Source: Dryococelus australis
Taxonomy: Eukaryota; Arthropoda; Insecta; Phasmatodea; Phasmatidae
Assembly (NCBI GenBank): GCA_029891345.1
Contig: CM056999.1
Coordinates: 30,562,418-30,626,417 of the forward strand
DNA length: 64,000 nucleotides
Reading direction: 5' to 3'
Shown piece after piece: positions 11,427 to 22,700 of this stretch (positions are counted from its first letter, which is position 1; each line of letters begins with the position of its first letter). The notes below the pieces were generated by a model. The model searched no databases and had not been told where the DNA came from. It saw nothing but the letters and a program-made list of their open reading frames with translations. The position numbers and the translations under genes were made by a program.

Positions 11427-11850
11427 GTATAACACTATTCCGCACTATTAAGGCCAAAAGCAACAGGCGTGTGGAGCTTACATACGCTGATAATCCTGTT
11501 CGTAATAGTGATTAACTGTGATGTTAGCACAGTTATACAAATTAACAGTGATTCACAACTGTTATAACAGTTTATGGAACTAAGTAACTGTGATTTCTTA
11601 ACTGTTCCAATGCACATTAACCTTATCCTTAGAGTATGTGGATCACTGTGAATACGAACAAGATACACACATCAGTACAACTAAATGCAAATATGCCCGT
11701 TTTAGCAAAGTACCGATATATAAATGCTCTGACAACGTGCTGGGATAAAATTCTACCACAACTTCTGAAAACTCTTGACGAAATACGAGTCACGACCGAG
11801 GCAACAACAAAACAGCGATGTGGTAGATAATCAACTATGTGGGAACAATA
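11427..11850 (-). other. BEL/Pao 5' leader with palindromic TAACTGT motifs
   Basis: The untranslated stretch between primer binding site and gag. At about 11508-11605 the word TAACTGTGAT, its complement and close variants recur, and AACTGTTATAACAGTT at 11557-11572 is a perfect 16-bp palindrome. Such hairpin-forming repeats in a retroelement leader could be RNA packaging or dimerisation elements; that is inference only. Confidence 0.5.
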
Positions 11851-11868
11851 TCCGGCACGGTTGGACCA
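11851..11868 (-). promoter_or_regulatory. Primer binding site of the BEL/Pao element
   Basis: On the minus strand TGGTCCAACCGTGCCGGA starts five bases inside the 5' LTR edge. It begins with TGG, the complement of a tRNA 3' CCA. The implied tRNA 3' end (TCCGGC...GGACCA) partly resembles an insect tRNA-Tyr end, but the middle differs, so the tRNA identity is uncertain. Confidence 0.6.
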
Positions 11869-11873
11869 ATAAA

Positions 11874-12640
11874 TTTTGCGTCGAACATCTTGATGGACTG
11901 TATTACACGAAAGTTTGTTGATAAGATAACTGGCGGGCACTACCAAACACCATTTCTCCCGAACGAATTGCGAACTGACTGTCGTAGGCTGTGTTCCAAA
12001 TAGTCAGCACTCACACTTGCACTCCATCCTTGTAGAACTATCGTCACACACACTTATCACATGAATCGATACTCTCTGCGATCGATTGTTTTCCGCATGA
12101 ACAAAAAAAATATTTACTTTAAAAAAAAAAAAACAATATATTCATTAATATTTAAATTTCAATTATCAATGGCTTGATTAGTAGTAATGTATGAAAAGAG
12201 TCAGGCATAAATTTTATCTTAAATCAACAGTTTAAGCTTGGAATTTTTGCACCGTTTATTCTAAAATTATGAATTAATAATTTTCGAAACTATACATATA
12301 TTAAATATTTACTGAAAATACTTTACAGTGAAAAAATACTTGTTCCTGTGCCATTCCACCGACAGTACAAAAAAAAAAAAAAGCGATTGTACCAAGCACG
12401 AATAGCGAGCATGCATGTACACACGATTGCTAACAAACACTCGCACTCGATGGATATTTGGAACAGCACTCTCTGACGTCATTGCAGAGTGCGAGTGCGT
12501 GCATTTCTTTCTAATTTGGAACACGGCCTAAATATACTAGTTCCTGGAAGCACTATGAGCACCATTGATGGCAATGGCGGGAAGTTCAAATATGTACACA
12601 AAAATAATTACAAAGACATCTATACACACAATACCAAACA
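11874..12640 (-). repeat. 5' LTR of the BEL/Pao element, split by a MITE
   Basis: The two outer segments (11874-11986 and 12529-12640) together align with the 3' LTR over its whole length, with the MITE between them. The outer end ATACCAAACA matches the 3' LTR's ACCAAACA end. The inner end reads TTTTGCG against TGTTGCG in the other LTR, so its terminal CA (minus strand) is mutated. Confidence 0.92.
11987..12528. mobile_element. Harbinger-like MITE inserted in the 5' LTR
   Basis: 542 bp with inverted ends GGCTGTGTTCCAAAT (left) and GGCCGTGTTCCAAAT (right, reverse complement), one mismatch in 15. The empty site can be read from the other LTR: GACTGTCTAAATATAC. Comparison implies a 3-bp duplication, TAA on the right and a mutated GTA on the left. 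A 3-bp TWA-type duplication points to PIF/Harbinger, though the mutation weakens the call. Subterminal GCACTC/GAGTGC words are repeated near both ends. The interior is AT-rich, without a transposase frame. Confidence 0.8.
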
Positions 12641-12645
12641 GGCAC

Positions 12646-13695
12646 GGATTCTACACTTGCTGTCTCCTCGTAACATTTCCATTAATGTTTTCTAAGTTTT
12701 GAACTCTTTTTTTGTTGGGAGTGTCTCTACAGTACTGTGAAGGTTTTTCTCTCCCCCTTCTTAATTATAGTTTCAGCTATAGGTACACAGCAGGCAGTCG
12801 TTGCCCAAAACGGTGGCCATGGCTCCTCTATCCCTCCCCATCTAAATGTACGTCTCCTCGCATGCAATATCCTGTCCTTTTAGGCATAAAGAGCGCAGCC
12901 CTGAGATGCATTTAGCTCCTTCCTACCGTGGACGCACACTTAATACTTAGCAATAGGGTAGATTTGAGGGGGGGGGGGGGGAAACAAAAACACGAATGTG
13001 ATATATCTAAATAAACGGACTGTTTTCATAAAATATTTAGTCTCATAAATTATGGAAGATGCTGCAGCCAATGTGAAAGACAGTAAATTTCTTACATTGA
13101 ATAACTTTTATTTTTAAGGATTTTATAACACAATAGAAAAAAAAAAACCCCAAAGTTGGTTTTCTAAAATAAGGGTGCAGCTTATAATTGTGGAAATGCT
13201 GTAATTGCCTTGTTTTCACAGCATTTTGGTGCCATAATCTCCTACCTGCACCTCGCCTGTCTTCACCACACCCTGGTGCCGAAGACTCCTGCCGTAGTCG
13301 AATGACGTAAAACACACACACTTCCAGCCTCTTCAAGGCAACACGTAGCATAGCCAAGTTTAAGTTATTTTGACAGCACTTTGTTTACCTACCCCGTTAG
13401 CCTAGGAACTTCACATGTCAATGCGTAGCAGCTTCCGTTAACCTACTGTTGATGTTAGGAGGTAGTGCAGCCCCACCTTATTTCCCTAAATAGAATAAAT
13501 GAGATTTCAACTCAAAGGTATCTTTCCCGTAGTATTAGTACCTCGCACTGAAGAAATCAGACTCGTCAGAGGGACAGCAGATGACCGGGAGATTTGCTTT
13601 AACCGCCAAACACTAGTAGAGTACCCACAGGTATTCTGGAAGGCCACCCTTTCTGTGCACCATGGTGTATGGAGCATAAGAGCCATGACACTATG
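12646..13695. other. Intervening DNA without recognised gene
   Basis: No coding or known-family signal. It holds a 14-G run at 12968-12981 and, at about 13245-13300, words shared in diverged form with about 5540-5580 (TCTTCACCACA...TGGTGCC), suggesting fragments of one repeat family. Confidence 0.4.
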
Positions 13696-15381
13696 TACAG
13701 TAGAACCCCTTTACTGCGACCTCTCACGGTCCCGAGAATAGGGCCATATATATATATATAGAGAGAGAGAGAGACAGGGAGGGGGGGGGGGGGGGGAGGA
13801 AGGTCGTAATTAAAAATTTGGAAAATTCTGGGTAGATTTTTACCCACCTCTAAACCCTATGCCCCCAAACTTGCCATTTTTTGCATGACGTTCATGTTCA
13901 ATCATCTCTAGCGCACAAAAAACCACTTTTTAAATTAAATATAAATATTTATATTTTAATAGCTGCACGTCTCCTGATTAACTTGATACCCAAGAAAGGC
14001 ATATTGGACCAACCCTTGTTGTAAAAAAAGAAGGCCTAAACACAGTATGACATGACCATTGAAAGTGTGTGAAAAGATTGGACCATGTATTACTAAAATA
14101 TAAAGTTATTATTAAAGATCTATTACGCAAATCTCGTTAGTCATACATTGCTATGAGGGACGTAGCGATCAAAAAATTTAGGTGGCATTGCGCAATACGT
14201 GTGTGCGTGCCGTGCTCTCGCTTTGGTCTGGCCGTGTACGTAGCTGGGCGAGCGCATAGATCCTCTGCAGCCCGGCCAGGCGTGGGCGTGGCAGTTTGCT
14301 GCTGAAGCTCGGCCCTAGATCCTCAGGCTGGCCAACTGTCAGTTGGTCGCTACAAGATGGTGGGCGGCAGCCGCCACTGCCGCCATCACAGGGCCGGTTC
14401 ACTTCCTAACAGCGTCCCGGCATTGGAAAAACATGCTGATAGATGCTATTCACGTCAATGTGTTGAATTTATACGAAATGTAGGTGGCGTGTTGGCCTAA
14501 GCACTGGCACGATGAGGCCTGGCAATGTTTACGGGAATATAAATATTTAGTGCGGTCTACTTGAAATATTAACTACCCCAAATTTTTCATTAACAACCTT
14601 TGACGTTGCCTATACACGCACATGGCCTCGCTAGCCATAATATGGTACTGGTAACATAAGAACACATTTTATTTGTACACACTTATCTTTATTCATTTTA
14701 CACATAAAATTAACTTCACAAGGAAAAGAAAAAACAATTGCCCACCATAAAAAAATTAGCATATTACTTAGGCATGGGCACACACAAACTTAAAAATAAT
14801 CATTAAAAAAAGGGCATTGAATTAAATTTGAAGTTATCATACATACACTCATTAAAAAACTAATCAGTGTAATGTGCCGCTGTTTTTACAGCAAAAGAGG
14901 AGGGATAATTGAATCGAAAAAAGACAGGGAGGGTATAAGGCAGAAGCGGCGGCATGTGACTAGGACAAAGAATCCTTACTAACCCGACCTGTGCAACTTC
15001 CCCCCCCCCCCCCACCCATCGCACTTCCACGGACAATACACCAGTGTCCCCTTCTGGCATTAAGTAATTTATTGCTTCACGCTGCTTGGGACAATAAATG
15101 TCAAAGTATATGATGGTAGCTGGAGAAATGCAAGACCACTCACATCAGTAAGGGCTAGTTTTCCATAGACTGAGAAACGTGGATAATACAAATTAGTACC
15201 ACGGTTGGAGAAAATGTTTACAAAAACAAATCTGCGCATAACTGAAACCCTGGTATAAGATACAGTGGTTGGCGATGGATTACTGTATCTATTTTTAGAC
15301 GTGCCTCAAATTTTCGACTTTTTCGACTCAAACTTTTCACTGTTCCTCAGGATTGGGTCATAATAGAGGGGTTTTACTGTA
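13696..15381. mobile_element. Non-autonomous pogo/Tigger-like DNA transposon
   Basis: The left end at 13698 reads CAGTAGAACCCCTTTACTGC; the right end at 15379, reverse-complemented, reads CAGTAAAACCCCTCTATTAT. The first 24 positions differ at about five sites, all transitions. TA flanks both ends (13696-13697, 15380-15381), the target of the Tc1/mariner/pogo superfamily, and CAGT.GAACCCC is a classic Tigger-type terminus. The 1682-bp interior has TA/GA and G-run simple repeats at 13747-13796, a GC-rich patch at 14170-14400 and a C run at 15000-15013, but no transposase frame. It is a deletion derivative or a MITE-like passenger. Confidence 0.82.
13747..13796 (+). repeat. TA/GA microsatellite followed by a 16-G run
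   Basis: Alternating TA, then GA units, then an uninterrupted run of 16 G (13781-13796). It lies inside the pogo/Tigger-like element just after its left end. Confidence 0.9.
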
Positions 15382-16450
15382 CGGTACTCTGTCTCTTGGG
15401 ATCAGCTTGTTGACTTGGTGCTTGCTCTCTCCACCGCACTACTTGAACCGGAAGACGTATTGCCCAAATTGGGAAGACTAGTCCTCGGGAGGAACTCATC
15501 CACGTACTGGGACTGTTCGCAAGTGAGCTCTGACTCTCGGTACCACCACGTTACTTGAGCCGGATACTGCGATAGGGATACCGCAATTGGTTGGCACGGT
15601 ACAGGGTTGTACACCTATATAGGATTAGACATTGCCTGCTCCACTTCTGCAGGTTTTGATATTAGTAATTCTGTTGTTATGCCCTACTCCTGTCCGAGTG
15701 GTATACGAGAGTGGGTTAAATGGGCAAACGCTGCCTCTGAGTAACAGCAGGAACTTAACCCCTTCCTTGCCACACTCGCGCACCTCCCGCCGAGGGAGAG
15801 GGCTCAAGCGATCCGCCACTTGGAGAGATCTAACACACCAGACACCCCCGCACCTCTTCACAGCACCAACACTAACAAGCACATGCCTGCCAGCTTACCA
15901 AGACCTAGCACATGCAGATCAGAATCACCACAGGTCAGGCAGCCTCCACAGGCTATGCATTGCCCAGGTATTCTTATCAGAGTGGTCTCTAAAAATGCAA
16001 GGTAGTTCTTGCCATACCAGACTTCCTGCCTTGCCGCCATGCTACCCAGCAAGTGTTAATATACCGGATGCGCTCCGGTACCATGCAAGGACTACACTCC
16101 CCGTGTGTGTGTGTCCTAGTACCCACCAAGAGTACCAGGCGCTGTTCTGTGCCTTCATCTCCCCACAGGTTGTCACCCGTCAACTTTCAGGGTATTCTTC
16201 CTTCTTATACAAACAAAGCTTAACTATGTCTACAAATTACACCAAAGGACAGTGCACCACATTCGTGCACAATCACTTTAACAAGATTTTACATAAGAAC
16301 CATTTATTACTAGGCATTACAACTATTTTCACCCAGTTTTAATCTATGTTAAATATAAAATAAATAAGTGTTATAATTTAGAGGTAAAAAAAAAAAAAAA
16401 AAAAAGTGAAGAAACTGCGAAGAGACTCTACATGATATTTACAGTAAGAG
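15382..16450 (+). repeat. GC-rich interspersed repeat, shared with 52.9-53.3 kb
   Basis: The longest plus-strand open frame (15632-16342, 236 codons) starts with a hydrophobic stretch, but its composition (Pro, Ser, Thr, His) and overlap with repetitive DNA argue against a host gene. The part from about 16180 to 16450 matches about 52935-53330 in the same order: a shared ACACCAAAGG...CACCACATTC block, a shared AAGAAC..TTT.TTACT block, an AT-rich tract, then GAAGAAAC.GC.AA.AGACT. The two are diverged copies of one repeat, in the left LTR at 53 kb and free-standing here. Confidence 0.6.
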
Positions 16451-17388
16451 TTAAAAATGACTACCATCATCTTTGCTGTGGACACAGTAGCATACCATAC
16501 ACGCAAATAGGTAGTACTGCCTAAATGGTAGACACTGTATCGCTGAAGCCAAAAGTTTGTGCAAGTTTTAAACAAAAAATACTGGATCCTGGGCAAATGC
16601 AACAAGAGGACCATTTTCATTAATTAGGTTACACCGTTCAATAAACCAGTTTCAATTGTTCGTAATTCCTGACAGCAAAAAAAATTGCCTGCACCAAGTG
16701 GGTGTCCAATTCTGTTATTTTCATTACAAGGGGTGGTATTAATGAGTGTGTGCTCAAAGGTTGAAGATCCCAATAACAAAATAATGTTCGGAGAATTGCA
16801 GTTAATTTTTACTACCACATGAATTTGTGAAATCTTGGTGGAACGCCTTACTACTTGTTTCTTCCCCCTTTGCATTTTGAATTATTCTAATTATACACTC
16901 TCTTCCTCTCTTATACTTTGCAGGTTTGTTTGGGCAGCATGAGTGGAGATTGGTTATGGTTGAATTAATTAGTAAAGAATTTATGTGACACTGTAATATA
17001 CAGGCCTACTGGCAACTAAGTTTAATGAGGAAAATTTTAATTTGGTACAACTGCTTGTTATGCCCCCTGCCACCTCAAATTCCCCTTTTCCTTTCACCAA
17101 TGATATGGTGAGCTGAGACTACTTGTGTGCTATCTTCTTAAACTCACACCTAAAAAGTTACAAGCTTCCATGGAATCAGTTTTCTATTCCTTCCCCAACA
17201 CTTCTGATTTCATACAAGTTTTGGTATGTTCTTCCTACCACCAAAACAAACTCTTTAAGGAAGTTTTGAGCTGGCCTTTTTTTGACTGACTCAATTTTAC
17301 CTCTTTGAAAGCATTTCTGAGGGACTAAGAGGTGGACATAATGTTTGTGTTTCTATTATGTCCATTTCATTATTATGTCTGCAGCGAT
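16451..17388. other. No recognised feature
   Basis: AT-rich sequence with no codon-like open frame, no terminal repeats and no known protein motif on either strand. A 20-A run lies just upstream at about 16385-16404. Confidence 0.4.
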
Positions 17389-19790
17389 CCTAAATCATGC
17401 AGTTTGAAGCTTGAAGTCTCACTGGGGCAATAAATTGGTTCGGTGGTGTGTAGGAAGATGAGGAATAAAACCTTTCAATGAAGATCAACCTATGAGAAAA
17501 TGGTTGTAGATAAAAGGAAATCCTAACACCATCAGAGATTGAACACAAGCCCTTACGTAACAAGCTCCGGCTAAGGTGGGGTTCTCCATGTTGGGTTAGT
17601 TTACTGTTTAGGGGGTTTGGGGTCGTACTTCCTGGGCTGGATACCAGGGATTTCAACCCCTACGAATAATTTAATATTCAAAGTTCTGCGACAGGAAGAT
17701 ATAGTTTTAAAACACGAAACAGACATTAACATTTGCGATATCAGTATCGCGAGGAGCATTTAAGGAACTCTATGAACACTTAGGTGAAATTCCTGTATAG
17801 GGGGTAGGTCTAGTGGGTTTACACATGGGTACAAAGTCGGGTGCTACATTTGCCACACTTTTTCCATGACATTACCTTTTAAAAGCGAGGCAGCTTAAGT
17901 CTGAATAAGACCGGAATATCTGGGGCACAGGCCAGGCCGTTTGGCCTCCAGCAAGATTCAAACCCAGCACCCCAGACTATTTAATTATCCATTAGCTCAG
18001 TCTCAGCCTGCAGTAAAGGTCAGACCCAGGAGAGCTTGGATACTATCTGGTGTACTGGGAGTGTGCTCCATTTACTGTTATATTCTATCGAGATGCCTTT
18101 TTCAACTAAAGAACAAGCTACCCAAATATGTAGATTAGCCTGGCGGGCATTACAATGAGTCTAGACTCAGAAGTTCTTCCCTAATTTATTTATCTGTGAC
18201 AGCTGGCATCACACTTTCTGACAACCTTCACGGTAAACCGGATCAAACTCTCTGGAAGGGAGACCTATTTGATCAAACTTATCTTGGGGTTTGATTCCCC
18301 CCTCCTACTAAAGTCTCTTGGTCGGATGAGTGTAATCTCACATCTTCCAACGTGGGAAGATACCCGATAACCAGGCAAACCTATTACATGCCCTTTTCAC
18401 ATCTTAGGAGAGACTCGGTAACTTCAGACACCGGGAGTGGAATCAGCGTGCTGGAGTAAATCCAGTCAGGGAAGATTAAATTTCTACTACCCCCCCCCCC
18501 CCCCCCCCCCACATTTTCCTGAGAACACATGAACCTTATAACTAGAGCAATGCAAACTCTTAAATATACCTTAAGGGTCTAAAAGAGATTTCAAAGCTAT
18601 GACTGCAAACACACAGGTAATTTAGGTTTGATAGTAAAAATACGATTATAAAATACTTATTTGAAACATGTAGTTCAGTATTTTCCTAGAATAAAAATTT
18701 ATATTAAAATTAACAGAAGTTAATTTTTCATGAAGATGCCACGTGAAGGCAACCTGGGTAACTAATTGACGTTATGTGGTGTACAAGTTACTGGCAAAAG
18801 AAAATGAATTAAATTGCCAATTAATTTAATCCTATTTGATTATCAGGGATTGTTGTGAAGGAACCTAAGAAGAGTGTCCTCACCAGAAGGGTGAAGATGA
18901 AGGCTCCGTTAGAGCCCTAAGGGTAGTTGTCGACGTGACCTGTTACCTCAGGATAGTATACAAGAAAGGAAGGGAGATCAGTGTGAGAGAGACATCTGCA
19001 GGACCCTCTGGTTGGCGTCGGTGACTCTGAAGAGCTGCTGGAGCTGAAGCTGGAAGCGGCTGAACAGGTGGATTATCCCCTGGCATTATCTGGAAGGCGG
19101 TGTTCCTCCGGAGTTGCTGAAGACGTCGACGGCCTCTGGTAACCGTGGTCACCGGTGCGGAAGGGAGGATCTAGTAGCTGGTGCGCCCTTGCAGGAAGTC
19201 TCCTGGATTAGCAATTAGCACAGCACTTGCCCTTGGCAACGGTGAAGGTGCAGCAGACTGCCCTGAGGCCTGCTCTGTTAGCTCTATTTATAATAGAATA
19301 CAGAACTTGTAGGTCCTCAGAAAGGTGAGAGGGTAGCTATCCTCACTTTGCAGCGGTTGGAAAATTCCAAGTTTCTGAAGGGCTGCTTTTTTCTTATCGC
19401 CTGTGCCAGAGACTTTGACATATTTTATCGCCTCTTCTGGAGGTGTGGGTGGCTGTGACACTACAGCGGAATGCGTGCTGCCCTCCAGCGGCACGCTGTG
19501 GAACTGGCACGACCTTCCTGGAGGTATATAGTACAGTCTTCTGAGAGGGGTGTTAACATGACGGCTTGTGGGCTGGTTGTGGTGAACAGTAAAATCTAGG
19601 AGCACGTATATGTAGTATCGGTTCGGCCGCACCAAAGTACTCTGTAGGCATATGTCCTGACTCCATTTCTGTTTGATTGGCGTGACTTGCCCCATAAAGA
19701 TTAATTGCGCTCCAAGATAGGATGAAGACGTTTAGTAGAGAGCGCTTGCTAGAAGTGAAGAAATGCATCATGCGCCAAGCTAGTTTTGAA
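17389..19790 (-). repeat. Fragments of the 24-29 kb repeat family
   Basis: Several blocks match the 24-29 kb cluster. In reverse orientation, 19280-19790 aligns with 25650-26100: shared TACTGTTCACCAC, CCAGGAAG and a CTGGAGGGCAGCAC block. 17390-17660 (reverse) and 18190-18480 (forward) both resemble the right ends of the 24-29 kb copies: a B-box-like GGGGTTTGATTCCCC word followed by CCAACGTGGGAAGA...CCAGGCA. The minus strand near 19280 has a TATA-like TATAAATAG where the matching plus-strand site near 26105 has TATAAAAGG, suggesting a promoter-bearing LTR-like unit. A 21-C run lies at 18490-18510. Confidence 0.5.
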
Positions 19791-22700
19791 TTTTTTTCCC
19801 CTGTCAGATTAATATGACAAGATTCTGCTATATGTGAAGCCTTTTTTATGTGCTGTGCAGATTACAAAGGCAGTGCTTTCGAACAGTCAACAAGAATATA
19901 TGGCATGGATTTACTACATTAACCTTATTAGGTGTTGATGCATTACTTTACATAATGAAAAAGATAGGCTTGTTTCCCTAATTCTATTGTTACTGTATGG
20001 TATTTCAAGCTATAAATTTGATTTGAAGACTCATTCTTTATGCAGTACATAATTACAAATTGATACTAAAAATTGTACATACATACCTACATAAAACTGT
20101 TTAGTGACATTAATGGTTATAAAAATAAAACAGCATAATAGTAACTTTACTAATGAATTGAAAAAGATTAATAAATTCTGATTCACATCTATGCATTTAT
20201 TTACCACAGGAGACAAAATAAACACAACATATATACTGATAATTTAGTTTTCACTAATAAAATTCAATCTACATTTCATTTCGTATGCCATTCCATTTCA
20301 TAACGAAGAATGGAAAAGTACAAATATTTACACAGTTTATATTATTCATTATCAATATTCACTCTTGCATAATCAATACAGTAAGGTTGCATTATCTCTG
20401 ATTTCCCTGTCGCAACACTAAACTTTGAAATTGACACCTTCCAAAATATTTACACCACTTAAATAGAAATTATCATACAAAATAAAAATAAAATCCACTT
20501 CAATATCTTGGTGGAAACAACCTTAACAATAAAGTAGCTTTACAAAGCCATTTAATGAACAACAAAGAAAATCAGTGTCCTGAAACTTAAAAATTAATTT
20601 AATAAAAATTAACAAAAAATTTGCTCTTGATAACAAATGCCTACTAATGTATGGACAAATACTATTATACTGTATATACATATGCTTTTGATGTTTCCCT
20701 TGTAATACATATATAAATTTCCAATTTAATTATTTAAAAAATCTGAAATTCACTAATTAAATAGACCCCTTAACATAACAAAATTGCACAACAGTGGCAC
20801 GGGGAAAAGTGATAAGTCATGACAATTATATAAACAATGTTCACTAATTAAATATTTAATACAACTATACTAAAATTAATATTGAAGTTGTGTACCTAGC
20901 AACATGCTAGCTTATTCTTCCAGTCAGTACAGTTGTTACAAAAAGTAACAATATTTTAAATATATATAAAACAACTAAGCATACAATCTGCACAGAAACT
21001 ACACTTTGTTTGAGTTGTAATAATTTAGGTTCTGCAAAATTTGTTTCTAATACAGTTTCCCAAATTCCACAGGAGCATCAATATTTACCATAAAAAAATG
21101 TAAACATAAAGCCTTAAGCAAGATAAATATAAAAAAACTTTGACAGGATAATCTTAATTTATTAAATTACTATGCAGTTGAAAATATGTCTGCGAGTTTC
21201 AATAGTAAACATGAATTGGCAAACAGTCCTGTAAGTTTATGTATAAATATTGTATATACAACAAATTATATAATTATTGATGATGCATTATTTTATTTTC
21301 ATGTAACACAAACAAAATACTCTATTTGATATCACACAGACTTCCCTATTGTGCTTTGTTTTGGCAGAATTATTAGAAGTTGTTTCCATTAGTGTGCTTG
21401 CAACTTCTGTGCAACATTTCGTGGAAGAGAGGAAAGTGTAAAAACAATGAAATCACAACATATAAAAATTTACCAGAAGATAGTGCTCAATACTACGTGC
21501 TCTAACAGTGTTAACTTTTAACAAAAATTCTTGTTAATTTTTTTATACTGATGCTCGTAAATTTACCTATTAGTTATTGGTGACCACCAACAGCCAACTC
21601 ACATTTTTTAAATTGTTCTACTACCAAAACGATGTTACACACCTTGCATCACTTAACAGATGGCCTGAACAGATGGATTTGCACAATGAATCATGGGTAC
21701 TATCAGCTGATTTTGCACAAAACTATAGTTGTACACAATAAATATACAAAGAACTTCGCACGTAAGAGATAAAGCACTATAGAGGGGTTATTTGCTCAAA
21801 TCTTTTGAAATCCTGTGCAGATTTTTGACTATAGGCTATTCATGGTAAAAAGAGCACTTTTTTAAGGCCTTCCAAACAGGCATTAAACACAAATAAATAT
21901 ATGTTATTGCAGCCTCAGATGTTAACTTTAAAGAGAAGTGATATGCATACATGGTGTTTATTCATCACATGGCAATGTTTACATTAAAAAGTGGCGGAAA
22001 TATGGCAATAGGCTGAACGGAAAAATTTAGTAAGGCATTAAAAAGTGCTCACTTTACAGTGATTAGCCTATGATATTGATGACTTCACTTGCATATACAG
22101 GTAGGTACTCTCAGAGACCACTAAGGATAGGCATTAGAGATTAACTATTACTTTTCTCAGATCCATAACTACATTGCAATAGAAATACAATCACTTATCA
22201 TTTAATAAAGTTTATTATATAATAATTTTTTAAAATTATTAGACATGGCTCGAACTGCACGTATAGAACTTCTAATCATTGTACCATACCACATATTTAA
22301 GACATTGCTATGCAGTGTGAAAGAAGACTTACACTTTTGATTTTTTAGCTACAAATTATTCTGACAAACAAGCTAGAACATGAAACCTAATGGCAGAACA
22401 ATCAATGTTTGTGTAAAAACAGCTGATTGCGCCCAGCATGCACTCTGAGTTGACATCACTGTTTGAGCCATCTATTGTAAAGGTCTCACCTACTGTAATT
22501 CTAATACACAATCTCACACTACATATGCTTTGAAGATATACCATATGTATAAACTGCAATGAATTCTGAATGAATCTCAGTTTGGCAAGATAACAGTTGC
22601 TTCAAAGTTGAACAAGTGAAAACATGATTGTAGCACATGTTGCACACATGGCAACAACTACCAACACACACTAAAAATAAAACTTACTGTGCTCTTGACA

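Larger units (their letters stand above)
6969..12645 (-). mobile_element. BEL/Pao LTR retrotransposon with target-site duplication
   Basis: A complete-ended element on the minus strand. The 3' LTR is 6974-7200; the 5' LTR is 11874-12640, split by a MITE. GGCAC lies directly outside both ends (6969-6973 and 12641-12645), a 5-bp target duplication as expected for BEL/Pao. Between the LTRs, in minus-strand order: primer binding site, leader, gag, zinc knuckles, protease, reverse transcriptase, integrase and the C-terminal DUF5641-type domain. The LTRs differ at roughly 18 of about 220 aligned positions by hand count plus two 3-bp indels, so the insertion is old. Several frameshifts, three or more nonsense codons and an apparent RNase H deletion make it non-autonomous. 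Confidence 0.93.

Noticed and set aside
15632-16342. 236-codon plus-strand frame with a hydrophobic start
   Set aside because: Its end overlaps a dispersed repeat, residue make-up is that of GC-rich non-coding DNA, and no motif or splice support was seen.
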